Shown: positions 1 through 12,851 of the stretch, in pieces
How the letters are laid out: every line of letters begins with the position of its first letter
Numbering within the stretch: the stretch's first letter is position 1
Assembly (NCBI RefSeq): GCF_040869045.1
Contig: NC_090322.1
Location: forward strand, 275,988,662 to 276,052,661
Direction: 5' to 3'
Origin: Eurosta solidaginis
Taxonomy: Eukaryota; Arthropoda; Insecta; Diptera; Tephritidae
DNA: 64,000 nucleotides
Made by a program: the position numbers and the translations under genes
Notes under the pieces: generated by a model
The model's database searches: none
What the model saw: only the letters and a program-made list of their open reading frames with translations
Told to the model about the DNA's origin: nothing

Positions 1-31
1 ATATATAAGATTACATATGTTCCCTCACTAG

Positions 32-236
32 CCAGAAGCATGAATTTGCAAATTTTCTGATTTTGTGTTAGAATCTTCTTTGGGTTACACTGTAAATTCT
101 TTAGGTTTTACTTAAATCTACAGCTTCCTACCTTACATGGGAACCCCAATAATTTGTAATGCCGTTTTCATGAATGTGTAATTCAACCACATAAAGTTGG
201 GCCAGAAAAATTAATGTGGCACATTCATGTTTCTGG
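32..236. mobile_element. Short TIR element (MITE-like), candidate
   Basis: The left end reads CCAGAAGCATGAATTTGC (32-49) and the right end GCACATTCATGTTTCTGG (219-236), whose reverse complement matches the left end at 16 of 18 positions. A second inward arm (GCCAGAAAAATTAATGTGGC, 201-220) abuts the right end and makes a local hairpin. The interior has no coding frame. No convincing target-site duplication is visible, so the superfamily is unknown. A similar pair of ends occurs at 4804-4997. Confidence 0.4.
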
Positions 237-711
237 CTGGCAACAAAGTAATCCTGTTCCTGTTTGTATGACATATTCATTGATATGGCTCAACAATTTT
301 TGAAAAAAGTAAGAATAGCACACATTCGTACTCATATCTACTAATAATATAAATTATTTTAAATATTTAACGATTTCTATAATAATTAAAAAATGGCGTT
401 CGGTACTACTTTGCTGATAAGTACTGTGTTATAACAACGCTATCCGAAAAAGGGTCGTCGCTGTTTAATTGATGGCAAACCGGTTTATTCGAAGCCGTTG
501 CCTATCGTTGCGAAAGACTGGTTATACTAAAAGAATATCAATTTTGTTTTTAGAAAAATCTAAATTACACCTCACTCTTGTTGCTGTTGTTGTAGCAGTG
601 CTTCGTCCTACCTAACAGCCGCGACCGATCACAAATTGTCATCAATATCCTCGAAAGGGAGTTCAAAGAGACTTGCCGTTTTAACAGGGGTGGACCATAA
701 TCAAAGGGGTG

Positions 712-1008
712 TTAGACGCGTTGGTTCCACATTACGGCATAAAGGTCCAACGCCTGTTCGTGGAGTTCACCAAGGACCTGCTTGTGTTTTTTTGCTTCAT
801 ACGGCTGAGTTCTCAGGTGCCGTATTTCCTCAAAATGCTTACGGAGATGCCTCCTTAAGCCCCTAGGCGGTGTTGGCTCATCAATCAGATGTCTGTTGGG
901 ATACCCAGGTTCCTGGGTATTCAACAGGAACTGTTTGGTTAGCATCTCATTTCTCTCCCTGATGGGGAGTATTCTCACCTCATTATGTAGATGGTGTTCT
1001 GGGGACAT
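712..1008 (-). pseudogene. LINE family 1, C-terminal tail of the polyprotein
   Basis: This 98-codon open segment is the end of the LINE polyprotein, downstream of the RT thumb. It contains ILPIRERNEMLTKQF and a basic, Arg/His-rich stretch (GLRRHLRKHFEEIRHL). That type of tail follows RT in Jockey-group elements whose C-terminus has no recognised enzyme domain. It is cut off from the RT segment by frameshifts between 1010 and 1265. Its initial Met is an internal residue and not a real start. The stop at 712 precedes the non-coding 3' region and the CAA tail. Confidence 0.7.
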
Positions 1009-1264
1009 AAGAAGACAGCCCGTGGCGATTCGGAGAGCAATATCTTGGCAGGCCTGTAGCTTCTTCCAGTGGGTAGTTTTCAGGCTTGACGACCATATAG
1101 GGGACGCGTAGCAAGTAAACGGCTGGCCAATTGCTTTGTATGTAGTAATGAGCGTTTATTTATCTTTTCCCCAGGTACTGACAGCAAGGGATTTGAAGAT
1201 TTTATTACGGCTCTGGATTTTCGGAACAATTGCGGCTGCGTGCTCACCAAAATGTAGATCCTGA

Positions 1265-2480
1265 TCAAACGTCACACCCAAGGTTTGGGTGTAGGACAGT
1301 TGGTAGCGTAGTGCCATTGACGTGGATGTTCAAAATGGTCGACATTTGGGAAGTCCATGTTGTAAATAAGGTCGCGGAAGATTTAGTCGGTGATAATGCC
1401 AGCTTTCGCGTGGCGAAAAAGCTGGAGAGATCAGGGAGGTAGCCGTTTATTCTGTTGCTGAGCTCATAGATCTGTGGGCCTGGGCCTGTGGCCATTATTG
1501 TGCAGTCATCGGCGTATGAAACGATAGTGACTCATTCTGGTGGTGAAGGTAGCTTAGATATGTAGAAATTAAACAAAAGTGGGGATAGGGCACCACCCTG
1601 TGGCACCCCTTGTTTAATTCTTCTTGGTTTTGATGTTTCGTTTTTAAATTGCACTGATGCCTGCCGACCACCCAGATAATTTGCGGTCCACCTTTTAAGA
1701 CATGGTGGATCTTGCAGTAACGTACCATGGTTGACCGTATCAAAAGCTTTTGATAGATCTAGCGCTACGAGTACTGTTCTATGGTGGGGGTTTTGATTTA
1801 AACCGCAATTTATCTGGTGCTAATGGCATTTAGCGCGGTGGTGGTGCTATGGAGTTTTCTGAAGCCATGCTGATGACATGCTAGCTGCAAATGTGCTTGG
1901 AAGTAGGGGAGCAAAATGGCTTCAAGCGTCTTTGCTACTGGCGATAGGAGAGATATTGGACGATACGACTCTCCTATGTTAGCTGGTTTCCCAGGCTTTA
2001 GTAGCGGGACCACCTTGGCCATTTTCCATTTTTCGGGCATGACAAAGGTGGAAAGAGACAGGTTGAAGACATGTGCTAAGTATTTGAAACCCTTTTCCCT
2101 AGGCTTTTAAGCATCGGCATGGCTATGCCGTCTGTGCCCACTGCTTTGGATGGTTTAGCGTGACCAATGGCATCTTCAACCTCTCTGGCCGTGATGGTAA
2201 TTGGTGACGCGCTGAATTTATGTTTATGTGCGTGTCTGCTGGCCCTCCGTCTATCTTTGTCGATCGTAGAATGCTTTACATATTGACGGCAGAAAGCGCT
2301 CGCGCATTTTTTCGAATCCGAAAGCACTTTATCACCGAAGGCAATGGAAACTTTGTCATTGTGCTTAGACGGATTCGATAGGGACTTTACGGTGGACCAA
2401 AGTTTACCCACACCGGCAGAGAGGTTACAACCTCTTAGGTGCTCCTCCCATTTCGCCCGCTTGTGCTCATCCACAAGCAA
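1265..2480 (-). pseudogene. LINE family 1, reverse transcriptase (frameshifted)
   Basis: RT motifs appear in order but in different frames. The 2076-2480 segment is the linker and RT entry (KLWSTVKSLSNPSK, later SKAVGTDGIAMPMLK). 1810-2040 carries the fingers (SYRPISLLSPVAKTLE and HQHGFRKLHSTTTALNAI). About 1560-1612 encodes GVPQGGALSPLLF. About 1505-1525 encodes the catalytic SYADD. 1265-1495 carries the following motif (LALSPTKSSATLF). The enzyme would copy element RNA at a nicked genomic site. At least three frame changes and internal stops separate these pieces, so the copy is inactive. The motif set suits the Jockey/I group, but a tree would be needed to name the clade. Confidence 0.85.
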
Positions 2481-2741
2481 TCTGATGCGTTGGTTTATAT
2501 CCCTTATTTGGGGTTCGCCTGGGTCGAGCTGTCTTATAAGGTCACGTTCTCTCGCTAAATTTGCGGCCTCCGCCGTGAAGTGGGGCCGAATTTCGGGAAT
2601 TTCCCGGCGGGAATGAAACGTGCCGAGGCGGATTCAATGACCTTGCGGAAAGCACGCTCCCCTTGGCGGGCATCAGTCGGGATAGGGAGGGCAGCAAAGA
2701 GGTTGTCTGTAAAAGATTTGTATTCGTCCCACTTTCCTTTT

Positions 2742-3702
2742 TTAAAGTTTATGAAAGTGCGTTTTTCTGTAACGATGAAGTCGGCGGTACGCTCGAACGA
2801 AATAAGTATAGGCAGGTGGTCGGATGCCTATTACCATCGGCTGCCAGTTGACGCATTTTACGAGTTCTGCGCTCACGATTGAGATATCCGGCGAACTGTG
2901 ACAGCTTCCTACCATACGTATGGGGACGTCTCCGTTTATTTGGCAGAACGTCGTTTCTTCTATTTGATCCGCCAACATCTCACCCCTACTGTCCGCCCGC
3001 AAATTTGAATTCCATAGATCGTGATGGACATTAAAGTCGCCTAAGATAACGCGATTGTTGCCCGTGAGTAAGGCGCTAATATTAGGGCGGTATCCACTGG
3101 GGCAACAGGTGGCAGGAGGGATGTAGATGTTGATAACTTCTAGGTTTGCATCGCCTGCCGGACAGATAGGCCTTGCCGTTCTAAGACATTATCCCTGCGG
3201 TCGATGCCAGGATCAAATATATAATATTGCACAGGGTGGGGTATGATAAACGCGAGGCCGCCTCCATTTCCGCTCATGCGATCTTTTCTGTGGACATTAT
3301 ACCCAGAACAGGTTTGCAGTGCAGATCTTGCTGAGAGTTTAGTCTCGCAGCAATGCGGATGTTGTGCCTCTTCATGAAATCAACTATCTCCGTGATCTTC
3401 CCAGTTAGTCCATTACAGTTTAACTGCAGAATTCTGAAGTGCATAGTGGGAGACGTCGCCCCTCTGGGAGTAAGTGACGGGTGACTACGCCTGGGTTGAG
3501 GAAGGCCAGGACGCAACTGCTGTTGTGGTCCTGGGACTGGGCGTCCTTGGGCAAGCATTGGGGTATCCTGTAGATTGGGGTTTGCGACCTGGCAACATGG
3601 CGCAATGAAACCCGTCGGGGGGTTGCCGTCGCGGAGACCAGAACATCTAGGAAAGTGGCACCGCCCAAGGCAGGAGCTGCATTTGGCGGATGCCGCAAAC
3701 AT
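2742..3702 (-). pseudogene. LINE family 1, AP-type endonuclease (broken)
   Basis: The 3274-3702 segment has a Cys-rich stretch (residues 8-38, several Cys pairs), then a Pro/Gln/Arg-rich linker, then the start of an exonuclease-endonuclease-phosphatase fold at residues 87-119 (MHFRILQLNCNGLTGKITEI, with the expected N in LNCNG). The frame then breaks before the catalytic Glu motif. The 2742-3002 segment holds the end of the same domain, including SSPDIS at residues 36-41, which carries the conserved Asp. After about residue 60 the frame shifts again. In intact relatives this domain nicks the genomic target. It lies between the zinc-finger N-terminus and the RT. Confidence 0.8.
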
Positions 3703-3736
3703 ATATATTCTGTGCTGGCAAACGTTGCAAACGGGG

Positions 3737-4357
3737 TTAGGGACTAAGAGTCTGTTTCCCTGACCTACACGATTGCTGCCGGAAACAAGGGGGGCGAAGA
3801 CGGGGGCAGGGGCTGATGCTCAGCATTGCTACCGACTCTACTACGGAGACAGTAGTTATGAGTGGTAGCAGCTGTTTGCGTTGTTGGCACCGCGGGGCGC
3901 GAGCAGCAGCGGGTACTAGTTGTGGCTTGCTGGGAAGCTGGGCTGCTGGAAGGTAGGGGGGGGCGCTAAGGCGTAGACTACGGGACGCCCTTGGACGTGA
4001 ACAGCAAGGAGCCACAAAAGATTTATAAAAGTTACGTGGACGTCGGGTTTTGGGATCAAGCCCAGAACAACCTGTCCGATGCAACCATCCCTTACACGAG
4101 ACACACTGAACAGAGTGTGACCGTCCTAAAAATATTCTTTTCCGGCAGATGCAGCAAAACCCTTTCTCAGGACCGGGGTCAGGAGACGGATCCGGATTGG
4201 ATTCGATACCTTCCCGGAGCAAGATAATATGGAGCAGTCCCGCTGCAAGGAGCTGCTGGGAGGATGACAATTTGTGGGAGGGACGCAACAAATTAAATGG
4301 GGTTACACTGAAATGACAGTCCTTGGTCGGGAAAAAACCCGAGTCGCTCCGGTACAT
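3737..4357 (-). pseudogene. LINE family 1, N-terminal zinc-finger region with degenerate 2A-like motif
   Basis: A 206-codon open segment begins the LINE polyprotein. Residues 50-57 read GIESNPDP, close to the 2A 'ribosome-skipping' consensus that ends NPGP, with Asp in place of the key Gly. Directly after it, Cys pairs at residues 68/71 and 85/88 with His93 and Cys97 resemble a PHD-like zinc finger. The C-terminal half is Pro/Ser/Ala-rich and probably out of frame. In related LINEs such regions precede the endonuclease and may separate or target the protein. A second copy of this region lies at 22.89-23.33 kb. Confidence 0.65.
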
Positions 4358-4803
4358 AGAACCGACTGCCTTGGGAAGCGTACCTCACTGTTGTCGTGAT
4401 GCTTTACCCGAACCCAACATTTCAGAAGATGCTGATTCCGAAAATGAGAACTAGTTCTAAGTTTGCAATAATATGTTAGATAAAAAAAATTTTGTGTATA
4501 TGAAATTTAATATAATGTGTAACTTTTTTTGATTTACATACTTTCTATGAGTAACAGCCACGGATGTTTTCCCCAGTATTGTGATGCTCTGAAACCGAAT
4601 CCGCCAACGGAACTGGCCTGCAGGAATTTTTTTACGTCTTTTGCAATTAAGGCCATACCATGACCAGTTGGGCCAATTCTTATAGCGTATTCGGACTCAG
4701 CGCATAAAAAGGCATAGAAAACATGAGCCGCATTACGTGATCCGACTACTTTGAATTTTTTGGTATAGCTGCGTTAACAAAAAACTAGATCAAGTTTATT
4801 GTG

Positions 4804-4997
4804 CCAGAAAAATGAATGTGCTAAATCTAGGAGAATAAAAGGGATGCGAGCAAAACAGTTATCTCAGTTGAAAAGCGCATATTGTGAGTATAATTTATCG
4901 ATACATTTTTAAATTAAAAATTAATACTTCTCATTTTAAGGGAGCAATAAGCTTTGAAAATCGATTTCCCAACATTTTGGCACATTCATGCTTCTGG
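4804..4997. mobile_element. Short TIR element (MITE-like), candidate, second copy
   Basis: The ends are CCAGAAAAATGAATGTGC (4804-4821) and GGCACATTCATGCTTCTGG (4979-4997), near-perfect inverted repeats of each other. They share their terminal sequence with the pair at 32-236. The interior is AT-rich and non-coding. The two candidates sit on opposite sides of the LINE at 0.58-4.38 kb. No target-site duplication is evident. Confidence 0.4.
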
Positions 4998-4999
4998 TA

Positions 5000-7900
5000 A
5001 GCGGGCGACGATATCTGAGTATTACATGTATGCGTTTGTGTGAATTTCTAACTTTATATTATTTGAAATTTTTTATTTTACGAAATCGTGTTTATGAATT
5101 CTTTTTCTCGATTTTGTTTCGAACCACCCCAGAGGATTATTTTAATGCGAGTTTTAAAGGCGTAAGCGGCAACAAACTTTCGGATATCAAAAATTAAAGA
5201 AACAACTATCACCCTAATTTACATTGAGATTGTCAATTGTATGAATTTCCGTTTGCGTCAAGCATCGTAAAAGTAAATGCCTTGGTTCGCTGAAATATTC
5301 GTATATCTTTTTGCGTGAGGCATTACCAAAGTAACTTGAAACTGAAAGGAGTCAAATGGAACGTAATGAACTTGATGATCTATTGTCAAATATGAATGTG
5401 TGATATGAACTTTGTGTGATGTAGAGTGAGCTCTTATGAGTGCGTATGCTGCTTACTATGCACGTAACGCTGTGCATACAAACGTTGAGCTGGTCAGCCG
5501 TTCAGCCAGTCAACTCCTATCTAGCCAAATTATCTTTTACGTCATCCATCGCTTTGATTGTTAATTTGAAGTCAGTATGCTATGAGTATTGTTGCAGCGT
5601 CCAGTTGAGGGAAAATTGAAAAGGTGTAGGCTGTAGAATTGGCCGGCGAATATCCCTTCCACTTTCTTATTCAGTTTCGCCATGATGGCCACTCTCTTCA
5701 TTGGTGTAAATATGTTAGTTCATTTGTTTATTTGTATCGATATATTTAAGTTTTATACGTATCATTGGAGTAACCAGAGAGTTGGGCTAACAATACAGTA
5801 CGATGACTGGTTTATTTATAGAAACGTGTGAAGATTGTGTTTGGGTTGGGGGTGGTGGGAGTGGTGTGTGGTCAAGTTTCCAATGTGACATATTCGTTGC
5901 AAACCGGATGTGTAACGTTCGCATGTGGCATGGAATATTCAATTAGGAAACGTACGATGACAAAATGATTGCATTGAAGTGGTACTTGTATGTGTTTGTA
6001 TTACATACCTACATACAGACTTCCGCACTTTGCGAAAGGACACAAACATATGTAAATACATTCAAATTGCAAGTATTCTCATACATTGTGAATGAACTCG
6101 CTTGTTTGAAATTCACCTTTTTTAAGTGATTCATGTTTCTTCTATTTTAAATACGAGCAATTGCTGAATATTGAATGGTGATGTATGAACAAAGTTTCAT
6201 CGCTCGAAAACGGAGATTTTGTATAGTTAAATATTGAGAAACCTATGCCGATTGTGGCCGTAATTAAAGATGGACTGATATTCTTCCTAAACCAGGGGTC
6301 TCCAAAAATTTAAAGTGATTGCCCTTTGACATACGCAATGAGTGTGCAATTGTGCTATCAAATGTAGACGCTGACCAAAACATATAATTATTGAAAATCG
6401 ATGCAGCTTCACCTTCGGGGGCATATTTCCCTTACAGAAACATCCTGATTGACAACGATCTGTTAAAATTGCTTGGAGCTCAGTATATTATCAACGTATA
6501 CAAATTTATCCAAATCGTTTTAGTAGATTCGGAAATGGAGCTAGTTGCTAAGTAGGCTGCTGTACTGCAAGGCCGGAGAAACCGGACCCAAGCACCGTTT
6601 TGATACACTTTCTCATAGGACTAATTGATTGCCTCAGTGTGTCCGGTCTTTGTTAGTTTATCTGATCTTTTATTGCTGTCAGTATTACTATGATAATTTG
6701 CCCTTATTATTATGATGGGGCTGAATTTTCTGTTTGCGTAGCACATTGTTATGTACATCGAGCGAGGATTTAAAGGTGGTCCTTGTCTGTCTAAATAACT
6801 ATATGCACACCTCAAAGACAATGCAGAATTTTCTACCAAAGAACAACAGACTCTATCTATTCCAATACATCTTCGAAAATGATACTAACTGAGCTTAGCA
6901 GACAAATGTAGAGTTCCGTTTTTCGTTTTTCGGAGAAGAGCTCTGTAATAATACCATAGTTCGTTTGGAGCCCTCTGTGAAGAGCACAATGGTCCGAAAA
7001 GTGGTCTGAAGTGGCTTTCATATTCGGATACCATTGTGCTGCTGCCTTATGCAGCATCTGTACTTTTTGAAGCTATGGCTGTGTTTATAGCTGCAGCGCC
7101 TATGTAAAAAGGTAGTGACAGCTAGTTACGGGCTATAAAAAACAACCACCTGAGTGCTGCGTCTACCTGTGCTCAGGCCGCCTGTTAAATAAGAAAGTAA
7201 TTTAATTCTGGTTATTCGTATCCTATACGCCCTTGGAGCACAATAAGTTTGCCTATGGTTTTCCGCAACTTCAATATCTCGATTGTACAACAAATTGAAT
7301 TAAACCAGAACTTCATATTAGACGGGTAAGTAAGATTTTTACATATTTATAAGTAAGATTTTTACATATTCATAAAAGTCATGAAATGGTTTTAAGTATA
7401 AAAGCCGGCTGGCGTAGAGTTCTACTCTTATTTGGTCTTTTCCTTTCGCTTAAGTGACTTGACGACATGAGCTTTTGGGCGTCGTCTTAAATGAAAAAAA
7501 TTTTATAAGAGGACACGCGGTTTTGGAAAGTGAAATTTATTACGTGATAAAATAAAAACTTAGGTATAATTGTATGTATGTTTGATCAGTTACAAAAAAA
7601 AGTCCATAATTTCTCTGGTCGGTTTGGGTTGATTTTAGTTGAGATAGCCCTAATAGCAAATGCATTTACCGATCGGATTAAAAAGAAAAAAGTGATATGA
7701 AATGAATGCGGCAGTTTGACGATTTTAGTGAATACCAAAACCTAAAAAATTTGAAATGGACCAAAAACTTTCTTAGTTTACAAAATTGATAAATTTTAAT
7801 AATTTAAAGAAATTTTTTTTTTGTATGCCAAAAAATCCTGACTTTTTCTTCCAAAAATTATAAATTTACACCATCTTTTATCAATTTTACTATTCCCAAT

Positions 7901-9845
7901 CTCCTACACTCAAAGCCTCGCATTTATTTATGTTAAATATGTAACAAATCTGATAGCAAATTATTTGAGTAGTAAGTGCGACATAAAATCAGTGCTACCT
8001 TAATCATCCAAAGGAACAGATTGTCGCACAGCGCCAAATACATAGATACTTACATACATATGTACATACAAAATAAGGATATGAATGAATGAATGAATGA
8101 AGTGATTTACAAGTAAAAGTGAAGCGAAAATCAAATAAAATTATATACATATGTATGCATGAATGTATGTACATAACAGCGGTCGTAAAAAACTTCTTTG
8201 CGATTCAGTTTTATGTTTGAAAACTTTTCTTTTGCGTTATTCAAGGAAAAAATTTCAAATTCAGTCAAGACAAACGCGGCGTTCTTTGTGACGAAGACAC
8301 TGATGCGAATGTCCGCAGCTTCCACAGAATACAAATTTTTAAATTAGACTGTTAAAAGAATTATAAATGAATTCCCGACAAATTTAATGTAGATTCATAT
8401 CATCTTTGTTTTGTCACGGGCCAATAAGATTTTAGCTTTATATTTGTCTATAATCTAATAAAGAACAAGACCTATTAAGTTTGGGTCAACTCGAGCTCAT
8501 TCTGCTTGACTGCAATGGTGTTTATTCAGTTTGTCATAAAACTAGCTAGAATATGTGTAATATTAACTCTATGCAGGTTCGAAACAAAACAACCTGTGTG
8601 AACCTTTGAATACCGAAAATAGTTTGCCGACATTGATAAAATTGTCCGGATAGCTTCATAACTATCTGATGTTTTTGCAAAAATAGTTTTTGCTTAAGTG
8701 GTCCAGAAAGTGGGTCGACTTATTATTTCCTATGATTTACTCCAGGGAGAAGTAGAGTGAGAGCTAGCCAAAGTTAGTGCAGAACAATGTTTTCGGGGTC
8801 TGCTAGTATTATAATTTTTTAAAATGTACCATATCTATGGCTAAGCCCTCCAAACAATTGATTTAACAAATTTGTATTTCAAACTTTGAAACAAACAAAT
8901 TCTTTTTTTCAAGGGAAATAAAAAATTCTCCAATAACCGTGGCACCACCAATTTTCTTTGAAATTTTTTTTTGAAAATATGGCATTTTGCATGGAAATTC
9001 TACTTATATGTATGTCCTTTAATAAAATATATAGAATATATGTTGCTGCCATTAATGATTTACCAATCATTTGTTTTCAGTTCCTATCACTAAAGCAAAA
9101 AAGAAACAGTCGTGTGTGCACTTAATCATAAGTTTACTCAACACTAACTGGACTAGACCTTTTCATTTCTAAGCACTTGCTAAAACATAAAAAAATGCAA
9201 AGAGTATGTATGTATATTGAAACGATTTTCCGCCACCCCATGTGAAATTTTGGTTAAAAACTAATCGATTTCGGCGTTATTTCATCTTCAGTACGTTTGA
9301 ACAAAAAATTACACCTGCATCAGCAAAAAATATATTTACCTGAACGGCCTAATGTATAGTGCATATAATCACAGATCCCCTGCACATGTGCGTTGTGTGT
9401 ATAGGTATAAGTTGAAGACCAGAGATATTCTTACACTCACTTTAGCTGCGAAGTGCACAGCGATGAAAATTCTTCAATACTGACAGAATAGCAGTTTAAA
9501 AATGATGATATACAAAGACCCATCAAAAAAAATGTTGGTAATAATATAATAAATGAGATACTGCTACAACACAGAAAGCCCTATTGCTGATTTAATGTCT
9601 GGTTGAAAGTGAGCCCTGAAACAATTATAGGGAGATTTCTGCCGTAATAGTTAAGAGGGTAATAAAAAGACTGATGGATGGGCTGGCAAAGGAAGCAGTA
9701 CTCAGTTTAAGAAAAATAGAAAGGAGTAAAAAGTCGGATATGAACAATAAAAAAAGTGGATTGAAGAGCGTGAAAGTCTCATGATATACGACAGAAAACA
9801 GTTACTCATCTACCTCTAAAGAAGGAATGATTGAGGTTAGTGAAA
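5000..9845. other. AT-rich non-coding stretch, no gene seen
   Basis: No frame here looks protein-coding on either strand. The content is low-complexity AT-rich DNA with scattered TGTA/TACA runs. A 23-bp unit (AAGTAAGATTTTTACATATT core) is tandemly doubled at about 7329-7375, and an (ATGA)n microsatellite lies at 8081-8101. Confidence 0.6.
8081..8101. repeat. (ATGA)n microsatellite
   Basis: About five copies of the tetranucleotide ATGA/GAAT lie in a row. They continue the AT-rich simple-sequence context around 8040-8180, which also has several TACA/TGTA units. Confidence 0.8.
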
Positions 9846-9851
9846 GGGGTC

Positions 9852-10046
9852 CTGAAAGGGCATTGCTTGTAAGTTTGACCTCGTCAGTGACAGACAAATA
9901 TAGGAAGTTTATTTATTCATATATTCATATATCCGCTATTATATCAAAAAAGACTTCACCCATTTGGTAAACAGTTCATCTGTAGGTAATATGCTACAGT
10001 GGAAGGTCTAACTTAAATGCTGATACTTAAATAGGACGCCCTTTCA
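9852..10046. repeat. Inverted repeat pair enclosing about 170 bp, possible MITE
   Basis: CCTGAAAGGGC at about 9852 and its reverse complement GCCCTTTCAGG at about 10036 enclose a non-coding AT-rich interior with ATATTCATAT-type runs. The outer flanks share some G-rich sequence (GGGGT on the left, GGTCT on the right), but no clean duplication is visible. The arm is only 11 bp, so chance is possible. Confidence 0.25.
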
Positions 10047-10054
10047 GGGGTCTA

Positions 10055-12850
10055 GTTGAACTTAAAATGAAGAAATAATTAGGCATAATTTTATTGGGTG
10101 AATCTGTACAATTTCTGCGACAAAGTCATGTTATGACAAGCTTCATCAATTACCCAGGAACTTTGAAGTTGAGTTGTTTAATAATAATAAAAAAACTGCG
10201 GTCCCTCCCGTTATGAATTTTTTTCTTGCTTGAAAAGTTGTTCGAAATTACAAGTGGTGATGATAACAGTTAGTGGCTTACATTAACGTGACCAACTGGA
10301 GTTACATATCATGTTGCATCTCTCAAATAGAGATTTGTTCTCCATTTCTGATGGCTTCATGTTGAAATGCCTTTCATCATAACAAATAAAGAGGCATTCA
10401 TCGATCGTGTCCGTCAACTTTATACAATTTTTTTGCGTTGGGCGTACCCAAGTGCTATTCGTTATTTCAAATTGGGATAATCTTTTTTTAATTTTATTAA
10501 TTCTTTCAATGAAACAAAATATATTGCAGCATTTTCATATACAAATATTTTTATCCCAAAACATAATTTTTTTACGAAAAACAAAAAAGAAAAACTTGTA
10601 AAAAGTTAAAATCGAAATCGATTTGATCCGAAAATGAGTTTCGTCACAATTTTGATGAGCTCTCACTAAACCATAGTGGGAAAAGGGTCAGCATTAAGTC
10701 TTATATGAGATAAATTTTTGTTGTTGATTTCCGATGTTGTGCCATCTTCAGTGACTTTTTTCGTTCGAATGGAATTTGTACTTTTTTTGTTGGGTCAATG
10801 ATTATGTTTGTGTGCGTGTGTGTTTATATGCGACGCGTCCTTAGATGAAAATTAACTTATAAAAAATTATGTGAAAAAATCCCTGCACGTCAGCTGGCTT
10901 GATACGCAGACAGAATTCATTACACGCGAAAACTGACAAATATTCCATGAAGCGAAAGTCGAAAAAGAAGAAGAAAAATAACAAGAATATGAAATGAAAG
11001 TTAGATACAAGTCTTAGCATATAAAAAAGAAAATCAAAAGGAACATTCAACATCGGCGCATTAAACTTATGCAGTTTCACTCATAAAGCGCGGGATGTAA
11101 CTGGCGGGGTCGCCACGCACAAACACCACCACAGCGAGTATAAACCTAATTTTGTGTGTACGAATTCAACATGAATTCACTTATTATTCCAATTTGTTCT
11201 ACTATTCATGTCGAATTTAGTTGTTAGTATTGCCAGTGCAACTTTTTCATTCTTCACTGAGGGTTTTTGTTTTGTTGCTGGTTAGAGATGTTGGTATAAG
11301 TGTAAGTATATTGACTATTTGGCAAGCGTCCTTTGTTTGGTTGGTTAGTTGGCACTTTCCCCCATTAGTTGGCAATTCATATGTGACGCGCATTCAAACA
11401 CTCGCACGCGTACACAGTTGGATCTATGAAGTTTTCATAGCCCAGATTGCTCGACTTTGAATTCTCATCAAAAAGTCCAAATATCTTTTGGTTTGTCTCG
11501 TTTTGTATGCAATTGCCCGACTACAGAATTGTTGCACTTTTGACTAAGTAAGACGATATACGTGCGCTTTCATACTCCTACTTCGCTTACTTCCCTTCTC
11601 TTCCCGCATGGAACTTTTACGTAAGTTAACTTCTAGCTCGATATCCGTGGTGCGCTTAGTGAAAGTGTCATTACACGTTTCTAATGGTAACATGGTTACA
11701 CTGGTTGGGGTGTTGTTGGTGTGCAGCGGGGTTTGCAACGGTTAGTTGTAGCAATAGCTATTCCTAATGATTCTACGTGTTTTTGACATCTAAATTTTGG
11801 TGTTTAAAATCACACATTGCCCATCAGAATTCATCAGAGACAACACCCTACCAATGTAAGTGGCAGCTCGACAACAACAGCAATAATGGAAAAATGTCAT
11901 AGTTTTTAAGAAGCTTGTTAAAGTTCTATCGCACGCGATGACAGCGTGGTTTTGCCTTCCTGGGTTGTGTTTGCGATAAATGCAGGTGAAATAAGATTTT
12001 TGGACTTCGTGGCAGAGTACATTCATACACACATACACCTTTATATACTTGTGTAGGTTTGTATGTATTTAGTTTGTGTGTTTCGCGGCACTGTGTTGTT
12101 GTAGCGCTGAATCGGCCATGCCATTTCGGTTGATAAGGAAAGTTTTCAAGGTCTTTGAATAAATTGCGCGAAACTGCATTAAGGGCACTAAACGAAAAGC
12201 GGATTGTAAGTCGAACGCTTGAGAACACAACTGCAGAAACTCTCACTAGGATGTTGTTACTTCAGATTGAGTTCATATTTTTAATGGACATCAAAAGGAA
12301 TGTTATGACCACAATATTTTAGATTACCAATGATTTGAACAACATTAACAACTTTCGATTCGCTTGCCATTCAAGTAATTGAAGTTAGGTTGTTTCCAAC
12401 TAAGAATATATGCGATGTTATTTCATCATCATGTTATTAAATGAATATAATATAGCTACGTAGACACCTGTCTGGTTTGAGGGAAAAAATTGCTCAAGTG
12501 TACGGGAGGTTTTAAACGTAAATACTTCTTTAAATCTAATTACTTCTATTAACTTTCCCAATAAATTAAATGAACAAGAGTTTGTTTTCCCTTAATGTCT
12601 CCTTCTTGTGTTAAACACAAGGAGAAAGCTAGCTCGAGCTCTCTTCCTCTTAGACTCTGCGACTTATACTCCTGTATCACGCTGCAATGCTGCCATATTC
12701 ATGTATACGGCCTCAATTCTAAGTTAAAATAAATTTCGTTGTTGCCAATTTTTTACATGGAATTGTTCTACAAATAAAATAAAATATTCCTTATTCAATA
12801 GATTCAAATACATATAATGAAAGTGACGTTTTTGCGATATTTATCAATAG
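10055..12850. other. Non-coding stretch, no gene recognised
   Basis: Scattered short frames only. A minus-strand frame of about 85 codons at roughly 10307-10555 is Cys- and Lys-rich and matches nothing I know. The remainder is ordinary AT-rich sequence with GT-rich patches near 10800 and 11700. Confidence 0.55.
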
Positions 12851-12851
12851 C

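Larger units (their letters stand above)
578..4380 (-). mobile_element. Non-LTR retrotransposon (LINE family 1), broken copy with most domains
   Basis: Minus-strand open segments in several frames give, in order, a Cys/His-rich N-terminal region, an AP-type endonuclease, reverse transcriptase and a C-terminal tail. Together they form one decayed polyprotein of a Jockey/I-group type LINE. The 3' end, at the left in this view, closes with a CAA-type simple tail (TTG-rich at 578-597 on the + strand). Frameshifts and stops break every domain, so it cannot make a protein. Three more fragments of the same family lie at 22.89-23.33, 34.36-35.19 and 48.82-49.88 kb. Exact ends are approximate because no target-site duplication was found. 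Clade assignment is from RT motifs seen by eye. Confidence 0.85.

Noticed and set aside
10307..10555. Minus-strand frame of about 85 codons with several Cys
   Set aside because: Could be a decayed exon or transposon piece, but no family was recognised and its length is possible by chance.
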